Notes under the pieces: model-generated
Told to the model about the DNA's origin: nothing
The model's input: the letters and a program-made list of their open reading frames with translations, nothing else
Database searches by the model: none
Position numbers and translations under genes: made by a program
Source: an uncultured Pseudodesulfovibrio sp.
GTDB lineage: Bacteria > Desulfobacterota > Desulfovibrionia > Desulfovibrionales > Desulfovibrionaceae
Assembly (NCBI RefSeq): GCF_963675635.1
Contig: NZ_OY776488.1
Span: 62,001-126,000, forward strand
Direction: 5' to 3'
Length of the DNA: 64,000 bases
Shown here: piece after piece, positions 18,324 to 27,323 of the stretch
How positions within the stretch are numbered: the stretch's first letter is position 1
How the letters are laid out: each line of letters opens with the position of its first letter

Positions 18324-19385
18324 ATGTCCTATATCAAAAGAATCATCGCAAGCAGTCACGTCCGGCACGGTATCAAGGTCGGTGTGGCGAGCGTGCTGGC
18401 GTATGTCATGTCGGGGCTCATGGGAATGCCGTATGCTTACTGGGCCGTCATCACGACTGTTATCGTCATGCAGATTCATGTGGCAGACTCCATTCATATG
18501 TGCCTGTATCGGTTCACCGGAACCGCCATCGGTGCGGGTATGGGCATTTTGCTCATCCTCATTTTCCCGGCAACGCATTTCTGGACGCTGGTCGGTATTT
18601 TTGTCGGTACCGGAATATGCGCCTATCTGACGCGCTACAATGCGCGTTTTCGCATGGCCGCTATTACCGTGGCTATCGTCTATCTGACCAGTCTTGGCGA
18701 TGAGCACCGTATTTTGTTTACCATGTCCAGAGTGGCGGAAATCGGTATTGGTGTGGCGTGTGCCTTTCTTGTTTCAGTGGTGCTGTGGCCCCGAAGGGCA
18801 GGTGCAGCCCTGCGGGAACGGCTGGAGCACCAATTCGGACAACTGGCTGTTCGGTATACGCTGCTCATGAATAATTTTCTTTCCCAGCAACAGAAGACGG
18901 ACCCCGATCTTTTCGATGATTTCGCAGGCGAGACCGAGAAGAACAAGGAGATGTTTCACAAAGTGTATTCCGTGGAGCGTCGTTTCTTTCGGGATGACGT
19001 TGACCTGCTTTCAACACAGGTCAATGTGTTTCGCTCCGTGCTGGAACGGCTGCAATCCATGCTTACTCTGCTGAATCAGGTGGAAGGAGTAGGGTTTGAC
19101 ATTATTCTTGCCCCGGAACTGACTGAGCTGAAGCGGGCCACCACAAATGCGTTGCGGGCTATCGGAATCGGAAAGCCGCACGACACGAAACGGCTGGAAG
19201 AAGCGGTCAACAATATTGAAACCCGGTTCATTGAATTGCGGCGTGAGGGTGTCACCAGCCGCTTTAGCGCGCAGCGACTCTTTCAGGTGCTTGGTTTCAT
19301 CAGTTCTGCGCAGCGTCTTGGCGACTATGTGGTCAAGGTGCTCAAAGAGCGAGAGGCCGCAGCAAAGAAGGAACAGCCTTCCTGA
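18324..19385 (+). CDS. FUSC-family (aromatic acid exporter-like) membrane protein
   Basis: 353 residues. The N-terminal half has about six hydrophobic helices with the family pattern MPYAYWAVITTVIVMQ and RFTGTAIGAGMG, ending at VVLWPRR. The C-terminal half (about 160-350) is a long helical cytosolic domain. FUSC/ArAE proteins usually export aromatic or other organic acids, sometimes with a membrane-fusion partner. None is present here. The ribosome site is weak (ACAAAAAGA). It lies 163 bp after the response regulator on the same strand. A good terminator follows. Confidence 0.8.
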   Translation: MSYIKRIIASSHVRHGIKVGVASVLAYVMSGLMGMPYAYWAVITTVIVMQIHVADSIHMCLYRFTGTAIGAGMGILLILIFPATHFWTLVGIFVGTGICAYLTRYNARFRMAAITVAIVYLTSLGDEHRILFTMSRVAEIGIGVACAFLVSVVLWPRRAGAALRERLEHQFGQLAVRYTLLMNNFLSQQQKTDPDLFDDFAGETEKNKEMFHKVYSVERRFFRDDVDLLSTQVNVFRSVLERLQSMLTLLNQVEGVGFDIILAPELTELKRATTNALRAIGIGKPHDTKRLEEAVNNIETRFIELRREGVTSRFSAQRLFQVLGFISSAQRLGDYVVKVLKEREAAAKKEQPS

Positions 19386-19412
19386 GTCGCTGGAAACAGA
19401 GATTTGTCATGA

Positions 19413-19443
19413 GAGTATTCGGTTTACGGATACTCTTTTTTTT
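19413..19443 (+). terminator. Intrinsic terminator after the FUSC gene
   Basis: GAGTATTCG and CGGATACTC pair with one G-T wobble around a 5-nt loop, followed by nine T. It lies 28 bp past the stop. Confidence 0.85.
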
Positions 19444-19584
19444 GGAGGACTGTCTTTGGTGAAGGGAAGATAGAATACCGAAGTGGAGTATCTGGTCGCC
19501 GAGCTTCGATCTGCACCCATTATGTCCGTCCGCACACGGCTTTCACCATGCGACGAGCGATGATGGCGAACAGGAGGGTGTTGA

Positions 19585-21129
19585 TTACGCTTCTTTTGTC
19601 TGCCGCAGCATGGCGCGGCCTTCGGTTATCAGGTCTTCCAGACCGAATTTTCTGACGCGGTAGCCCATCTGTCGGGCAGTCAGGCCCAACGCCTCAGCTG
19701 CTTTGTACTGGAGCCAGTCCGCCCGTTCAAGGGCAGCCACAATTTCATTGCGTTCAAAGTCCTTGAGAGAAGTGATGCATGGCGTGCTATCGTCGGGTTG
19801 CATGGTGCCGTGCACCGCAGCCGCCTGTGTCGGAGTGAGGTAGGTCTTGAGACATTCCAGGGTGACGCGTTCGCTGTCCGACAGGATGAAAAGGCGTGTG
19901 ATAAGGTCTTGCATTTCACGGACATTGCCCGGCCAATCGTATCGAATGAGTGCATCCAGAGCCGAAGGCGTGAGCGACATGGTGCGACCATACTCTCTGA
20001 CCATGCGACTCAGAAAATGGCTGAGTAAAATGGGGATGTCTTCTTTTCGCTCTCTCAGTGGTGGAATGTGAAGGGGGAAAACGTTGAGCCGATAGAAAAG
20101 GTCAAGCCGAAACCGGCCCTGTCCCACTAGATCGTTTAAGTCTCGGTTCGAGGCGGTCAGGATACGGACGTCAACGGTCCGTGTGTGTGGACTGCCCTGG
20201 CGCTTTAGTTTCTTTTCCTTAAGGACATCAAGCAGTTTCGCTTGAAGAGACAGGGACAATGCTTCTATTCCGTCCAGAAAGATTGTACCGCCGTGGGCCT
20301 CTTCAATTCTGCCCGGGCCGTTTGCATGACCAAAGAGCTTGGACTCCAGATTGTCATCGGGGATTGATGCTAGGTGCACCTTGACGAAGGCGTGGGTGTT
20401 GCGCTCGGAAAGTGTGTGAATGGTACGGGCGATACGTGACTTGCCGACACCTGATTCTCCGAGCAGCAAAATAGTCGCCTTGGTGGGAGCAGCGGTTTTT
20501 ATCTGCCGCAGCACATCATGCATGATTGCACTGTCTCCGACGATGAATGGTCTTTTCGATTTTCTGATCTTTTGCAGTTTCAGTGAGATGTTTTCCCGTC
20601 TGAGAATATCCTCATGCTCTTGAATCTTGTCATTGAGGCTGATGATTTGGGCAATGAGTATTGCGACTGTCGCCAGGAAGTCCATATCCTCATTGATGGT
20701 GACGCCATCCTCGAATACGCGGTCCACGGCAAGGACTCCGAAGGGGGCGTCATATACCACGATGGGTACCCCGATGGAGGTCGTGGTCTTTCGATGAATC
20801 ACACTTGCGTCGACGGGGGTCAGGAAAAGCGGTCCATTGCCGGAAGCAGGGATAATATAGGGTTCATCGGACCGAAAGATGCGTTCGGCCATGTGGTCTT
20901 CCAGATGAGAGACGCAGTGTTTTTCGGCACCCTGACCATGGCTTGCGGCGATCGACAACTGTCCGGTCTGCGGGTTGCGCAGAGTCGCGATTGCACGCTG
21001 GGTGTAGAGCCTTTCGTGCATGATGTGCAGGACTGTTGCCAACGCTGATTCGAGATCAAACGCCTGGTCAATGGCCTGATAAATGTCCCGCAGAGCGGAC
21101 AGTTTGCGTTCGTGGACTGTTGGAGACAT
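19585..21129 (-). CDS. NifA/NorR-like AAA+ transcription regulator lacking the GAFTGA loop
   Basis: About 514 residues from the ATG at 21129; an in-frame ATG at 21165 is also possible, and neither has a strong ribosome site. The N-terminal GAF-like domain is at about 20-180 (21165 numbering). The AAA+ domain has Walker A GESGVGKS. Where sigma-54 activators have GAFTGA, this protein reads FGHANGPGRIEEAHGG, so the loop is deleted. Walker B is FLDGIE, with Gly replacing the catalytic Glu. The C-terminal helix-turn-helix (AAEALGLTARQMGYRVRKFG) resembles that of NifA. It probably binds DNA but should not activate sigma-54 RNA polymerase in the usual way. It lies downstream of the hydroxylase operon on the same strand. 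Confidence 0.82.
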   Translation of the reverse strand: MSPTVHERKLSALRDIYQAIDQAFDLESALATVLHIMHERLYTQRAIATLRNPQTGQLSIAASHGQGAEKHCVSHLEDHMAERIFRSDEPYIIPASGNGPLFLTPVDASVIHRKTTTSIGVPIVVYDAPFGVLAVDRVFEDGVTINEDMDFLATVAILIAQIISLNDKIQEHEDILRRENISLKLQKIRKSKRPFIVGDSAIMHDVLRQIKTAAPTKATILLLGESGVGKSRIARTIHTLSERNTHAFVKVHLASIPDDNLESKLFGHANGPGRIEEAHGGTIFLDGIEALSLSLQAKLLDVLKEKKLKRQGSPHTRTVDVRILTASNRDLNDLVGQGRFRLDLFYRLNVFPLHIPPLRERKEDIPILLSHFLSRMVREYGRTMSLTPSALDALIRYDWPGNVREMQDLITRLFILSDSERVTLECLKTYLTPTQAAAVHGTMQPDDSTPCITSLKDFERNEIVAALERADWLQYKAAEALGLTARQMGYRVRKFGLEDLITEGRAMLRQTKEA

Positions 21130-21394
21130 ACCTGAGGTAAAGCAAGCATGGTGCCACACCGGCATTACTGTGAAAAGCCATTATCTCAAGGTGGTTATGG
21201 AATTGAGTTTTTGTCAAATGATGACAAAAATGTGAATCCCTCCCGCATAAATATACATTGATGCAATCTGGGCCGGTGTTCCCGACCGGGCTTTTGCTCC
21301 GGTTATTCTTTCATGCCGCAATGCACTCGTCCGAAATAACGCGGTGCCTGTGACTGGCGTGTCAGTTTGAATGTCTGTCTGATCGCCTTGTCTT

Positions 21395-22420
21395 TTATGC
21401 TCCCTTACCGAAGCTGCATACGGGGTAACGACAGGTCTCGCATCCCTCGCAGAAACCGCCGTGCCCGAGGTTGATGATATCTTCGCGCGTCACGTCTTTG
21501 CCCGCCAGAATGCGGGGTATGATCAGGTCGAAAATGCTGGCGCGATAATACATGACACAGCCGGGAAGCCCCACGACCGGGGTGTCGCCGATGCGGGCGA
21601 GCATGAACATGGCGCCGGGGAAGGTCGGCGCGCCGTAGGTCACGATGTCGGCTCCGGTCATGCGGATGGCGGTCGGAGTCTGGTCGTCAGGGTCAACGGA
21701 CATGCCGCCGGTGACCACCACGAAATCGGCACCGTTGGCGATAAAGTCCAGAATGGCGTTCCTGGTCATTTCAGGGTCGTCGGACACGAGCTTCTGCCCG
21801 ATGGTGGTGGAGCCGTATCCCTTGAATTTATTGCGGACTACCGGGCCGAACTTGTCCTTGATGCGACCATTGTATACTTCGCTGCCTGTAGTGACGATAC
21901 CCACGCGGCACGGCTTGAGCGGGCGAACCTGAATGAGCGGTTCGTTTTCACGGAGCACGGCTTCGGCTTCAGAGACGATTTCTTCGGGAACCACCAGCGG
22001 GATGACGCGGGTTCCTGCCATGGCGCGACCTTTTTGTACGAGCTGGTTGGTGTGGATAGTCCCGAAAATGACATCCTTGACCGAGTTCAGTTTGAAAAGG
22101 GTGTCGGTGTTGATGTCGAGCAGGCCTTCATGGGTGGCGCGCAGGGTGATCTTGCCCTCCACCGGGGTGCTCAGTTCGATGCCGGGACCAGCGGCGGCTT
22201 GTGCGATACGTCGGGCCGCGTCATCTTCATGGACGTATCCGTCCTGAGGATCGAAAACGTAGAGATGTTCCTTGCCGATATCCAGCAGTGTCGGGATATC
22301 AGCTTCAGTGACGACATGTCCGCGACGGAACGCAGGGCCTTTTTCTCCGCCGGGTACGATGCGGGTAATATCCTGACACAGGACCGTGCCGACGGCGTTT
22401 TCAACGTGCATGGTTTTCAT
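21395..22420 (-). CDS. Molybdopterin-binding (MoeA/MogA-fold) protein with C-terminal Cys cluster
   Basis: 341 residues from the ATG at 22420, chosen because CGAGG precedes it; an in-frame extension upstream to 22495 overlaps the transporter gene. Residues about 175-310 form a molybdenum-cofactor-binding fold (GIVTTGSEVYNGRIKDKF, VVVTGGMSVDPDDQTPTA, VGLPGCVMYY). The last 20 residues hold four Cys as C-x2-C-x2-C-x4-C, possibly for a metal or Fe-S site. Last gene of the hydroxylase operon, so a role in cofactor handling for that enzyme is likely. Confidence 0.8.
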   Translation of the reverse strand: MKTMHVENAVGTVLCQDITRIVPGGEKGPAFRRGHVVTEADIPTLLDIGKEHLYVFDPQDGYVHEDDAARRIAQAAAGPGIELSTPVEGKITLRATHEGLLDINTDTLFKLNSVKDVIFGTIHTNQLVQKGRAMAGTRVIPLVVPEEIVSEAEAVLRENEPLIQVRPLKPCRVGIVTTGSEVYNGRIKDKFGPVVRNKFKGYGSTTIGQKLVSDDPEMTRNAILDFIANGADFVVVTGGMSVDPDDQTPTAIRMTGADIVTYGAPTFPGAMFMLARIGDTPVVGLPGCVMYYRASIFDLIIPRILAGKDVTREDIINLGHGGFCEGCETCRYPVCSFGKGA

Positions 22421-22449
22421 GATAACCTCGGTATGATACGAATGATGGA

Positions 22450-24030
22450 TTATATGTCGCGGGGCGAACAGACGGCGGAGTCGTACTCCACCCATCCGGT
22501 CTGCCTATATTCTTTGAGGAACGAGGCGACGCCGATGCAGACCACCCCAAGAACAGGCAAACCGACCACGATTGAAGCCGTTTGCAGGACGGACAACGGG
22601 CCGTCGATGAGCATGATGCCTGTGGGCACGAGGCCGAGGGACATGGCCCAGAACAGCCTGTTCCAGCGGGCTGGTTCTTCGTCCGGAGTGAGTTTGCGTG
22701 TTGTTGTGGCTGCCAGAGCAAAGGAAACCGCGTCAAAGGTCGTTGCCATGGAGATGGCCGTGACCCCGGCGAAGACGATTTTATACAGGGACGCCATGGG
22801 GATGAAATCCGCAATGGCCATGATGGCGGTAGCTCCTTTGACGGTCTTGACCATATCTACCACGTCGAGCTGGCCGGTGAGCTGGAGATAAAGACCGAAG
22901 TTGCCGAATACCAGATAGAAGCAGCCGCATCCCAGCGAGGCGATGAGAACCGGCCCGAGTACGACTTCACGGACTGTGCGGCCTCGGGAAATCTTGGCGA
23001 TGAACAGGGACATGAACGGGGCATAGGCCACAAACCATGCGTAGTAGAAAACAGTCCAGTCCTTGGTGAACCCCGTGGAGTTCATGGGGTCCATCCACGT
23101 GGCCATGGTGATGAGTTCGGAATACATCAGTCCGATGGAAGTGATCGCCATGTCTGTCAGAAAGACTGTGGGGCCGACGATGAATACGAACAGTAGTAAG
23201 GCCATGGCGATCATGACATTGAAGTCGGAGAGTTTGCTCAACCCTTTTTTGAGGCCAAGGCTGGCTGATATGCAGAAAATGGTTGTGACAAAAATCAGGG
23301 TCCCGAATTCCAGCCAGAAGGCGTGTTCAAGGCCGGAGACGGAAGCAATTGCAGCGGCCACGATGGGGATTCCCAGTCCAAGTGCGGTGGCTGAACCGGC
23401 GACCAGGCCGGTCATGAACAGAATGTCGATGACTTTACCCGGCCAGCCATTGACCCTGTCGCCGAGCAGCCCGGTACAGGCCTGGGAAATATTCAGGATG
23501 GGAACGCGTTTGACATAATAGCTGTAGCCGATGGGTACGGCCAATACTGCATAGATGGACCAGCAGATCGGTCCCCAATGGAACATGCCGTAAGCGCAAC
23601 CCCATTCAGCGGCTCTGAGTGAGCCAGCTGGCTCACCGTGCATAGGGTAGGCGGCGTAATAAGCCCAGTCGATGGACCCGCCGAACATGATGCCTGCCCC
23701 CACACCGGCACAGAACAGCATGCCGATCCATGAAAAGGTGGAATATTCGACTTTGTCACCCAGTCGTTTGTGGCTGAAGGGACCGAAGGCAAACCACATG
23801 AGCAGGATGAAGGTGCCGGCTCCAAACAGCATGTACAGCCATCCCATTTTCACAGTGACGAACGTGAACATCGTATTGATGACTCTTTCACCGGCCTCGG
23901 GGAACATCAGGAGTGGAATGCACGCAGCCAGAATGATAGACAGCGCACCAAAGAAACAGATGGTGCAGACGCCGCCCTTGTCAGGCGGGCACATTGGAAG
24001 CGGCGTACGTGGATTCTCTTGCGTGGACAT
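22450..24030 (-). CDS. BCCT-family transporter (betaine/carnitine/choline type), hydroxylase operon
   Basis: 526 residues from the ATG at 24030, which has GGAGG upstream; a longer frame starts at 24069. Twelve hydrophobic helices are expected. The BCCT signature region reads MFHWGPICWSIYAVLAVPIGY, and the Trp-rich substrate box follows (YAWFVAYAPFMSLFIAKISRGRT). BCCT proteins import quaternary ammonium or sulfonium compounds and taurine-like solutes by Na or H coupling or by exchange. The protein lacks the long C-terminal osmosensing tail of BetP. Placed inside a hydroxylase operon, it more likely feeds a substrate than protects against osmotic stress. Confidence 0.9.
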   Translation of the reverse strand: MSTQENPRTPLPMCPPDKGGVCTICFFGALSIILAACIPLLMFPEAGERVINTMFTFVTVKMGWLYMLFGAGTFILLMWFAFGPFSHKRLGDKVEYSTFSWIGMLFCAGVGAGIMFGGSIDWAYYAAYPMHGEPAGSLRAAEWGCAYGMFHWGPICWSIYAVLAVPIGYSYYVKRVPILNISQACTGLLGDRVNGWPGKVIDILFMTGLVAGSATALGLGIPIVAAAIASVSGLEHAFWLEFGTLIFVTTIFCISASLGLKKGLSKLSDFNVMIAMALLLFVFIVGPTVFLTDMAITSIGLMYSELITMATWMDPMNSTGFTKDWTVFYYAWFVAYAPFMSLFIAKISRGRTVREVVLGPVLIASLGCGCFYLVFGNFGLYLQLTGQLDVVDMVKTVKGATAIMAIADFIPMASLYKIVFAGVTAISMATTFDAVSFALAATTTRKLTPDEEPARWNRLFWAMSLGLVPTGIMLIDGPLSVLQTASIVVGLPVLGVVCIGVASFLKEYRQTGWVEYDSAVCSPRDI

Positions 24031-24046
24031 GGTTCCCTCCTTCCTT

Positions 24047-24877
24047 TCAGAACTGAGATAATACTTCAAGACCGTTATTTTCTGTGCAGGGCATTACGCG
24101 GCGATACCTGATTCGATGCATTGTCTGTTGGCGACAACTGCCGGCAAACCATGAAATGGCGGGAGGCGTGTCGTTTTTAGTCAACTCTGTAATGAATCGA
24201 TCAACTTTTGCCTGTCCATCGGCGATGTCCACCTTGTTGAGCAGGACTTTCCGCTCACACGAGGGAGGGCATCCCTTGAACATGCCGCCGGGGTTGACGG
24301 CCATACGGAGCATGTGTGCCGGAGTGATCTCGTCGCCGAGGGTCGCGCCAGTCATGTTTGAAAATATATCAGAACGGTGGACGATTTGTTCGGATAAAAT
24401 CTGGTTCATGGCATCCAGCCCCATAATTCCCACGCAGAGTTCAGACATGATCGGGATGACTGGTTCATGCCTGGCAGGAGCCTTGAGCGGCTTTCTGGCT
24501 GCGCCATCCGCTTCAACCAGTATGGTGTCTGCTATTTCCGAGCAATGAAGCGCGTCGATGCTTTCTGGATCAAGGCCGATGAGCTTCCCCGTCTTTTTGT
24601 CAAAATTCTTGGCAGCGATAACGCAGGGGGCTTTCTGCAATGCCCTGCGCAGTCGGTTCAGAAAATCCATGCCGTCCGTCATCAGGACAGCCTCGACGTC
24701 ATGGAGCGGGAAGATCTTGGTGGTGGTTGTAATGACCACTCTTTGCCCGGCAGCAATTCTGCTTTTGGCAATCCAATTGAGGAGTGAGGTCTTTCCTCCC
24801 GCTCCGATGACGGTGATGAGCCGGTGTTCCGGCGAGGTGAGTGCGGCACTGACGCTCAGGGTTACGGTCCCGTTCAT
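24047..24877 (-). CDS. yqeC: YqeC, putative selenium-dependent hydroxylase accessory protein
   Basis: 276 residues. A P-loop near the N-terminus (VIGAGGKTSLLNW) is followed by TTTTKIFPL, then ILVEADGAARKPLKAPARHEPVIP, all hallmark stretches of the YqeC family. This protein is linked in comparative genomics to selenium-dependent molybdenum hydroxylases. Its start overlaps the yqeB stop by 4 bp, and the BCCT gene starts 17 bp after its stop. Biochemistry of the family is not established. It probably acts in selenium-cofactor maturation. Confidence 0.88.
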   Translation of the reverse strand: MNGTVTLSVSAALTSPEHRLITVIGAGGKTSLLNWIAKSRIAAGQRVVITTTTKIFPLHDVEAVLMTDGMDFLNRLRRALQKAPCVIAAKNFDKKTGKLIGLDPESIDALHCSEIADTILVEADGAARKPLKAPARHEPVIPIMSELCVGIMGLDAMNQILSEQIVHRSDIFSNMTGATLGDEITPAHMLRMAVNPGGMFKGCPPSCERKVLLNKVDIADGQAKVDRFITELTKNDTPPAISWFAGSCRQQTMHRIRYRRVMPCTENNGLEVLSQF

Positions 24878-25692
24878 GTGTGCCTCAGAGGAAATATATG
24901 GGCGCAGACGGTTTCGAGAACGCCGCCGCCGATGGACAATGCCTTGTCCGAGGCTTCACCGCAGTAGGCGATGGTGCCTCTGGGGTCCACGTCGCCGAGT
25001 TTTGTCCGTTTGACGACCGGAGTGTTGTTTCTGAGCAGACCGCGAATGACGCCTGACAGGGCCGCAACCACCGGGGTGTCGTTGACAGAACCGATGATGT
25101 CTCCTTTCTCGACCATGTGGCCTATATCATATGGGGTTGTAAAGATCCCCTCGTGTTCTGCCCAGTAGACACGTTCTATTGAGAAACCTTCAATGACACC
25201 GGGGATACCCGTGTTGGGAGCGGCGGGACCATTTGTTATGACGCGCCCGAGGTGATGACCACGTTTTGTTTCAACAACTCTATGCACGTCCTGTCCGGCA
25301 GTGAAACCTGGCCCGAGGCCGATGACCAGCGGAGCCTGATCCATGGTTGTGCCGATGTTACGCTTGGCAAGGATGGCGTCCACAAGAACGTTCGGCCGTA
25401 CCTGAGCCAATGAATGAGCTTCAGGGTCGACAAGGACGGGAATCATGTTCTGTGTCCATGCTTTTTCGATGTCATCTGGAGAAGAAATATGTGTGGCCGT
25501 GATCCCTTCAACAGACATTTCACCGTGATACACGGCTTCGGAAAAAGCCACGGTTCGACGGACAGCCAGGGGGTTGGAGGTCTCCAGCAGCAGTAATCTG
25601 GTCAGCCCGGCACGGTAAAGCCGCAGAGCCACGCCTGTAGCGAGGTCGCCTGCGCCGCGAATGGCGATTGTCGGGATGGGTATGGCACTCAT
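24874..25692 (-). CDS. yqeB: YqeB/EF2563-family selenium-dependent molybdenum hydroxylase protein
   Basis: 272 residues of the YqeB family, whose usual partners are YqeC and a xanthine-dehydrogenase-like enzyme. The N-terminus has a nucleotide-binding-like strand and loop (IRGAGDLATGVALRLYRAG). The family stretches VDAILAKRN, VIGLGPGFTAGQDVHRVVET and VDPRGTIAYC are present. It is proposed to help insert selenium into the molybdenum cofactor; this comes from genome context. AGGAG precedes the ATG, and it follows mocA by 9 bp. Confidence 0.88.
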   Translation of the reverse strand: MSAIPIPTIAIRGAGDLATGVALRLYRAGLTRLLLLETSNPLAVRRTVAFSEAVYHGEMSVEGITATHISSPDDIEKAWTQNMIPVLVDPEAHSLAQVRPNVLVDAILAKRNIGTTMDQAPLVIGLGPGFTAGQDVHRVVETKRGHHLGRVITNGPAAPNTGIPGVIEGFSIERVYWAEHEGIFTTPYDIGHMVEKGDIIGSVNDTPVVAALSGVIRGLLRNNTPVVKRTKLGDVDPRGTIAYCGEASDKALSIGGGVLETVCAHIFPLRHT

Positions 25693-25701
25693 GCTGTGCT
25701 C

Positions 25702-26316
25702 CTAGGCGGTCTTTTGGCCGTAGTTGGTGAGAAGTCGTTGGTATTGTTCTTCGGTGTCTACATCGATGAAAGGCCCGACTTCGTGGACGCGAACCAGACG
25801 CAGGGCCAGTCCCGGAGAGCCGAGAAGCGGACGTGCCCCGGTGTCGCCTTCCAGTTCGAAGACTTTGGCGAACCATGTAGACGGTATGGTAATGGGGTTG
25901 CCGCGCATGCCTTCCTGCACCGGGGCGACCCAGCATTCTGGTTGCTGGGTGAACGCGCCCACGAGCATGTCGATGGCGGAAGCCGTGAGAAGGGGCTGAT
26001 CGCCCAGCAGTGCCATACATCCGTCAGCATGATCCATGACTGAGCGCAGTCCGGTCTTGAGAGACTCGGCCTGCCCCATGTCGCGATGAACACTGGTGAC
26101 GACGTTGCAGCCGGAGAGGTCCACTGTGCGTCGCAGTTCCGAGTCTTTGGGCAGAACCACGGTCACGTCACGCAAGGTGGAGTTGCGTGCGGCGTTCACC
26201 ACATGTTGCAATAGGGGAAGTCCCTGGAAGGGCAGGGACAGTTTGTCCCTACCCATTCTGGAGGCTTTGCCGGCGGCAAGAATGACACCGGAGACGTTGG
26301 CGAGTTGATGGCGCAT
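25702..26316 (-). CDS. mocA: MocA-like molybdenum cofactor cytidylyltransferase
   Basis: 204 residues of the nucleotidyltransferase fold. The signature loop is LAAGKASRMGRDKLSLPFQG, and the metal-binding region is ALLGDQPLL. MocA transfers CMP from CTP to molybdopterin-Mo, making the dinucleotide form used by many xanthine-dehydrogenase-family enzymes. The ATG at 26316 is preferred: an AAGG lies 9 bases upstream, while for the ATG at 26325 the same AAGG touches the start codon. It lies between the FAD subunit gene and yqeB. CTP versus GTP preference is inferred from context. Confidence 0.85.
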   Translation of the reverse strand: MRHQLANVSGVILAAGKASRMGRDKLSLPFQGLPLLQHVVNAARNSTLRDVTVVLPKDSELRRTVDLSGCNVVTSVHRDMGQAESLKTGLRSVMDHADGCMALLGDQPLLTASAIDMLVGAFTQQPECWVAPVQEGMRGNPITIPSTWFAKVFELEGDTGARPLLGSPGLALRLVRVHEVGPFIDVDTEEQYQRLLTNYGQKTA

Positions 26317-26339
26317 GCCAAACATCCTTGTATTGATAA

Positions 26340-27323
26340 TTACTTGAGGCAGTCCATCAGGGTGTCACCCACGATGGTCTGCGCCATTTGTACCTTGAAA
26401 CCGTTCTGGAGCAGGGGCTTGGCTTCGGCAACAGCGGCCTTGCCGGCTTCCTGAGCCAGTTCTTCAGTCAGTTCGCAACCCATGAGCAGCTCTTCTGATG
26501 CTTCACAGCGGCGCGGATTGTTGTGCACACCGTTGAGACATATGCGCGCACTGGCGACCTTGCCGTCGATGATGCTGATGGATGCCGCGCAGTTGACCAG
26601 AGCGAAATCAATTGATTTACGGTAGGCTATCTTGCGGAAAGCACTCATCGGGCCGGTTGCAGGTGAGGGTACCACGATTTCAGTGACAATTTCATCCCGG
26701 TCGAGGACCGTGGATTGTGCGCCCATCTCTGCGGTGAAGAAGTCGTCAATGGCAATGCTGCGCTTGGAGGTCTTGACCGTGGCGTTCAGTGCGACAAAGG
26801 CCGGGGCCGTGTCGCTCGGGTTGACCGCGATGCACTTGTTGACCGCACCGAAGATGGAATGGAAGCGGTGGTCGCCGGGAACAGCCAGACACCGTTTGCC
26901 GCCCTTGCGCACACAGTCGATGCGACCGCCTATCTTGTCGGGATAACGGTAGTACCAACACCGGTTCTCCTGGCAGATGTTACCGGCGATAGTGCCCATG
27001 TTGCGCAGTAGCGGGGAGGCTGTGCGACGAGCGGCTTCAGCCAGTCCTGGCCATTGTTCCTTGACTGTGTCGGATTCGGCGACTTCTGTCAGGGTAACCA
27101 GTGCGCCAATATGCAGGCCGTCGTCTTCCACGCGGATTTCCTTGAGACCGGGAATGGTCTTGAGGTTGACGATCCGCTCGGGGGCTTCCATCCAGAGATT
27201 GTCCTTGAGACAACCCATCAGATCGCTGCCGCCGCCGATGACGTAGGCCGGGCCGTTACTTTCGTTCAGGAAAGAAACCGCTTCTTCGATGGAAGTGGCA
27301 TCAAAATGATTGAAACGTTTCAT
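26340..27323 (-). CDS. FAD-binding subunit of a molybdenum hydroxylase (CoxM/XdhB type)
   Basis: 327 residues. The FAD-binding region begins YVIGGGSDLMGCLKD and continues RNMGTIAGNICQENRCWYY. The C-terminal CO-dehydrogenase-flavoprotein-like domain is present. Five Cys occur between residues 117 and 164 (117, 122, 137, 145, 164). Such a Cys-rich insert is known in 4-hydroxybenzoyl-CoA reductase beta, where it binds an extra [4Fe-4S] cluster. Whether one binds here is inference. The start overlaps the catalytic subunit stop by one base (TAATG), typical of coupled translation. Confidence 0.88.
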   Translation of the reverse strand: MKRFNHFDATSIEEAVSFLNESNGPAYVIGGGSDLMGCLKDNLWMEAPERIVNLKTIPGLKEIRVEDDGLHIGALVTLTEVAESDTVKEQWPGLAEAARRTASPLLRNMGTIAGNICQENRCWYYRYPDKIGGRIDCVRKGGKRCLAVPGDHRFHSIFGAVNKCIAVNPSDTAPAFVALNATVKTSKRSIAIDDFFTAEMGAQSTVLDRDEIVTEIVVPSPATGPMSAFRKIAYRKSIDFALVNCAASISIIDGKVASARICLNGVHNNPRRCEASEELLMGCELTEELAQEAGKAAVAEAKPLLQNGFKVQMAQTIVGDTLMDCLK

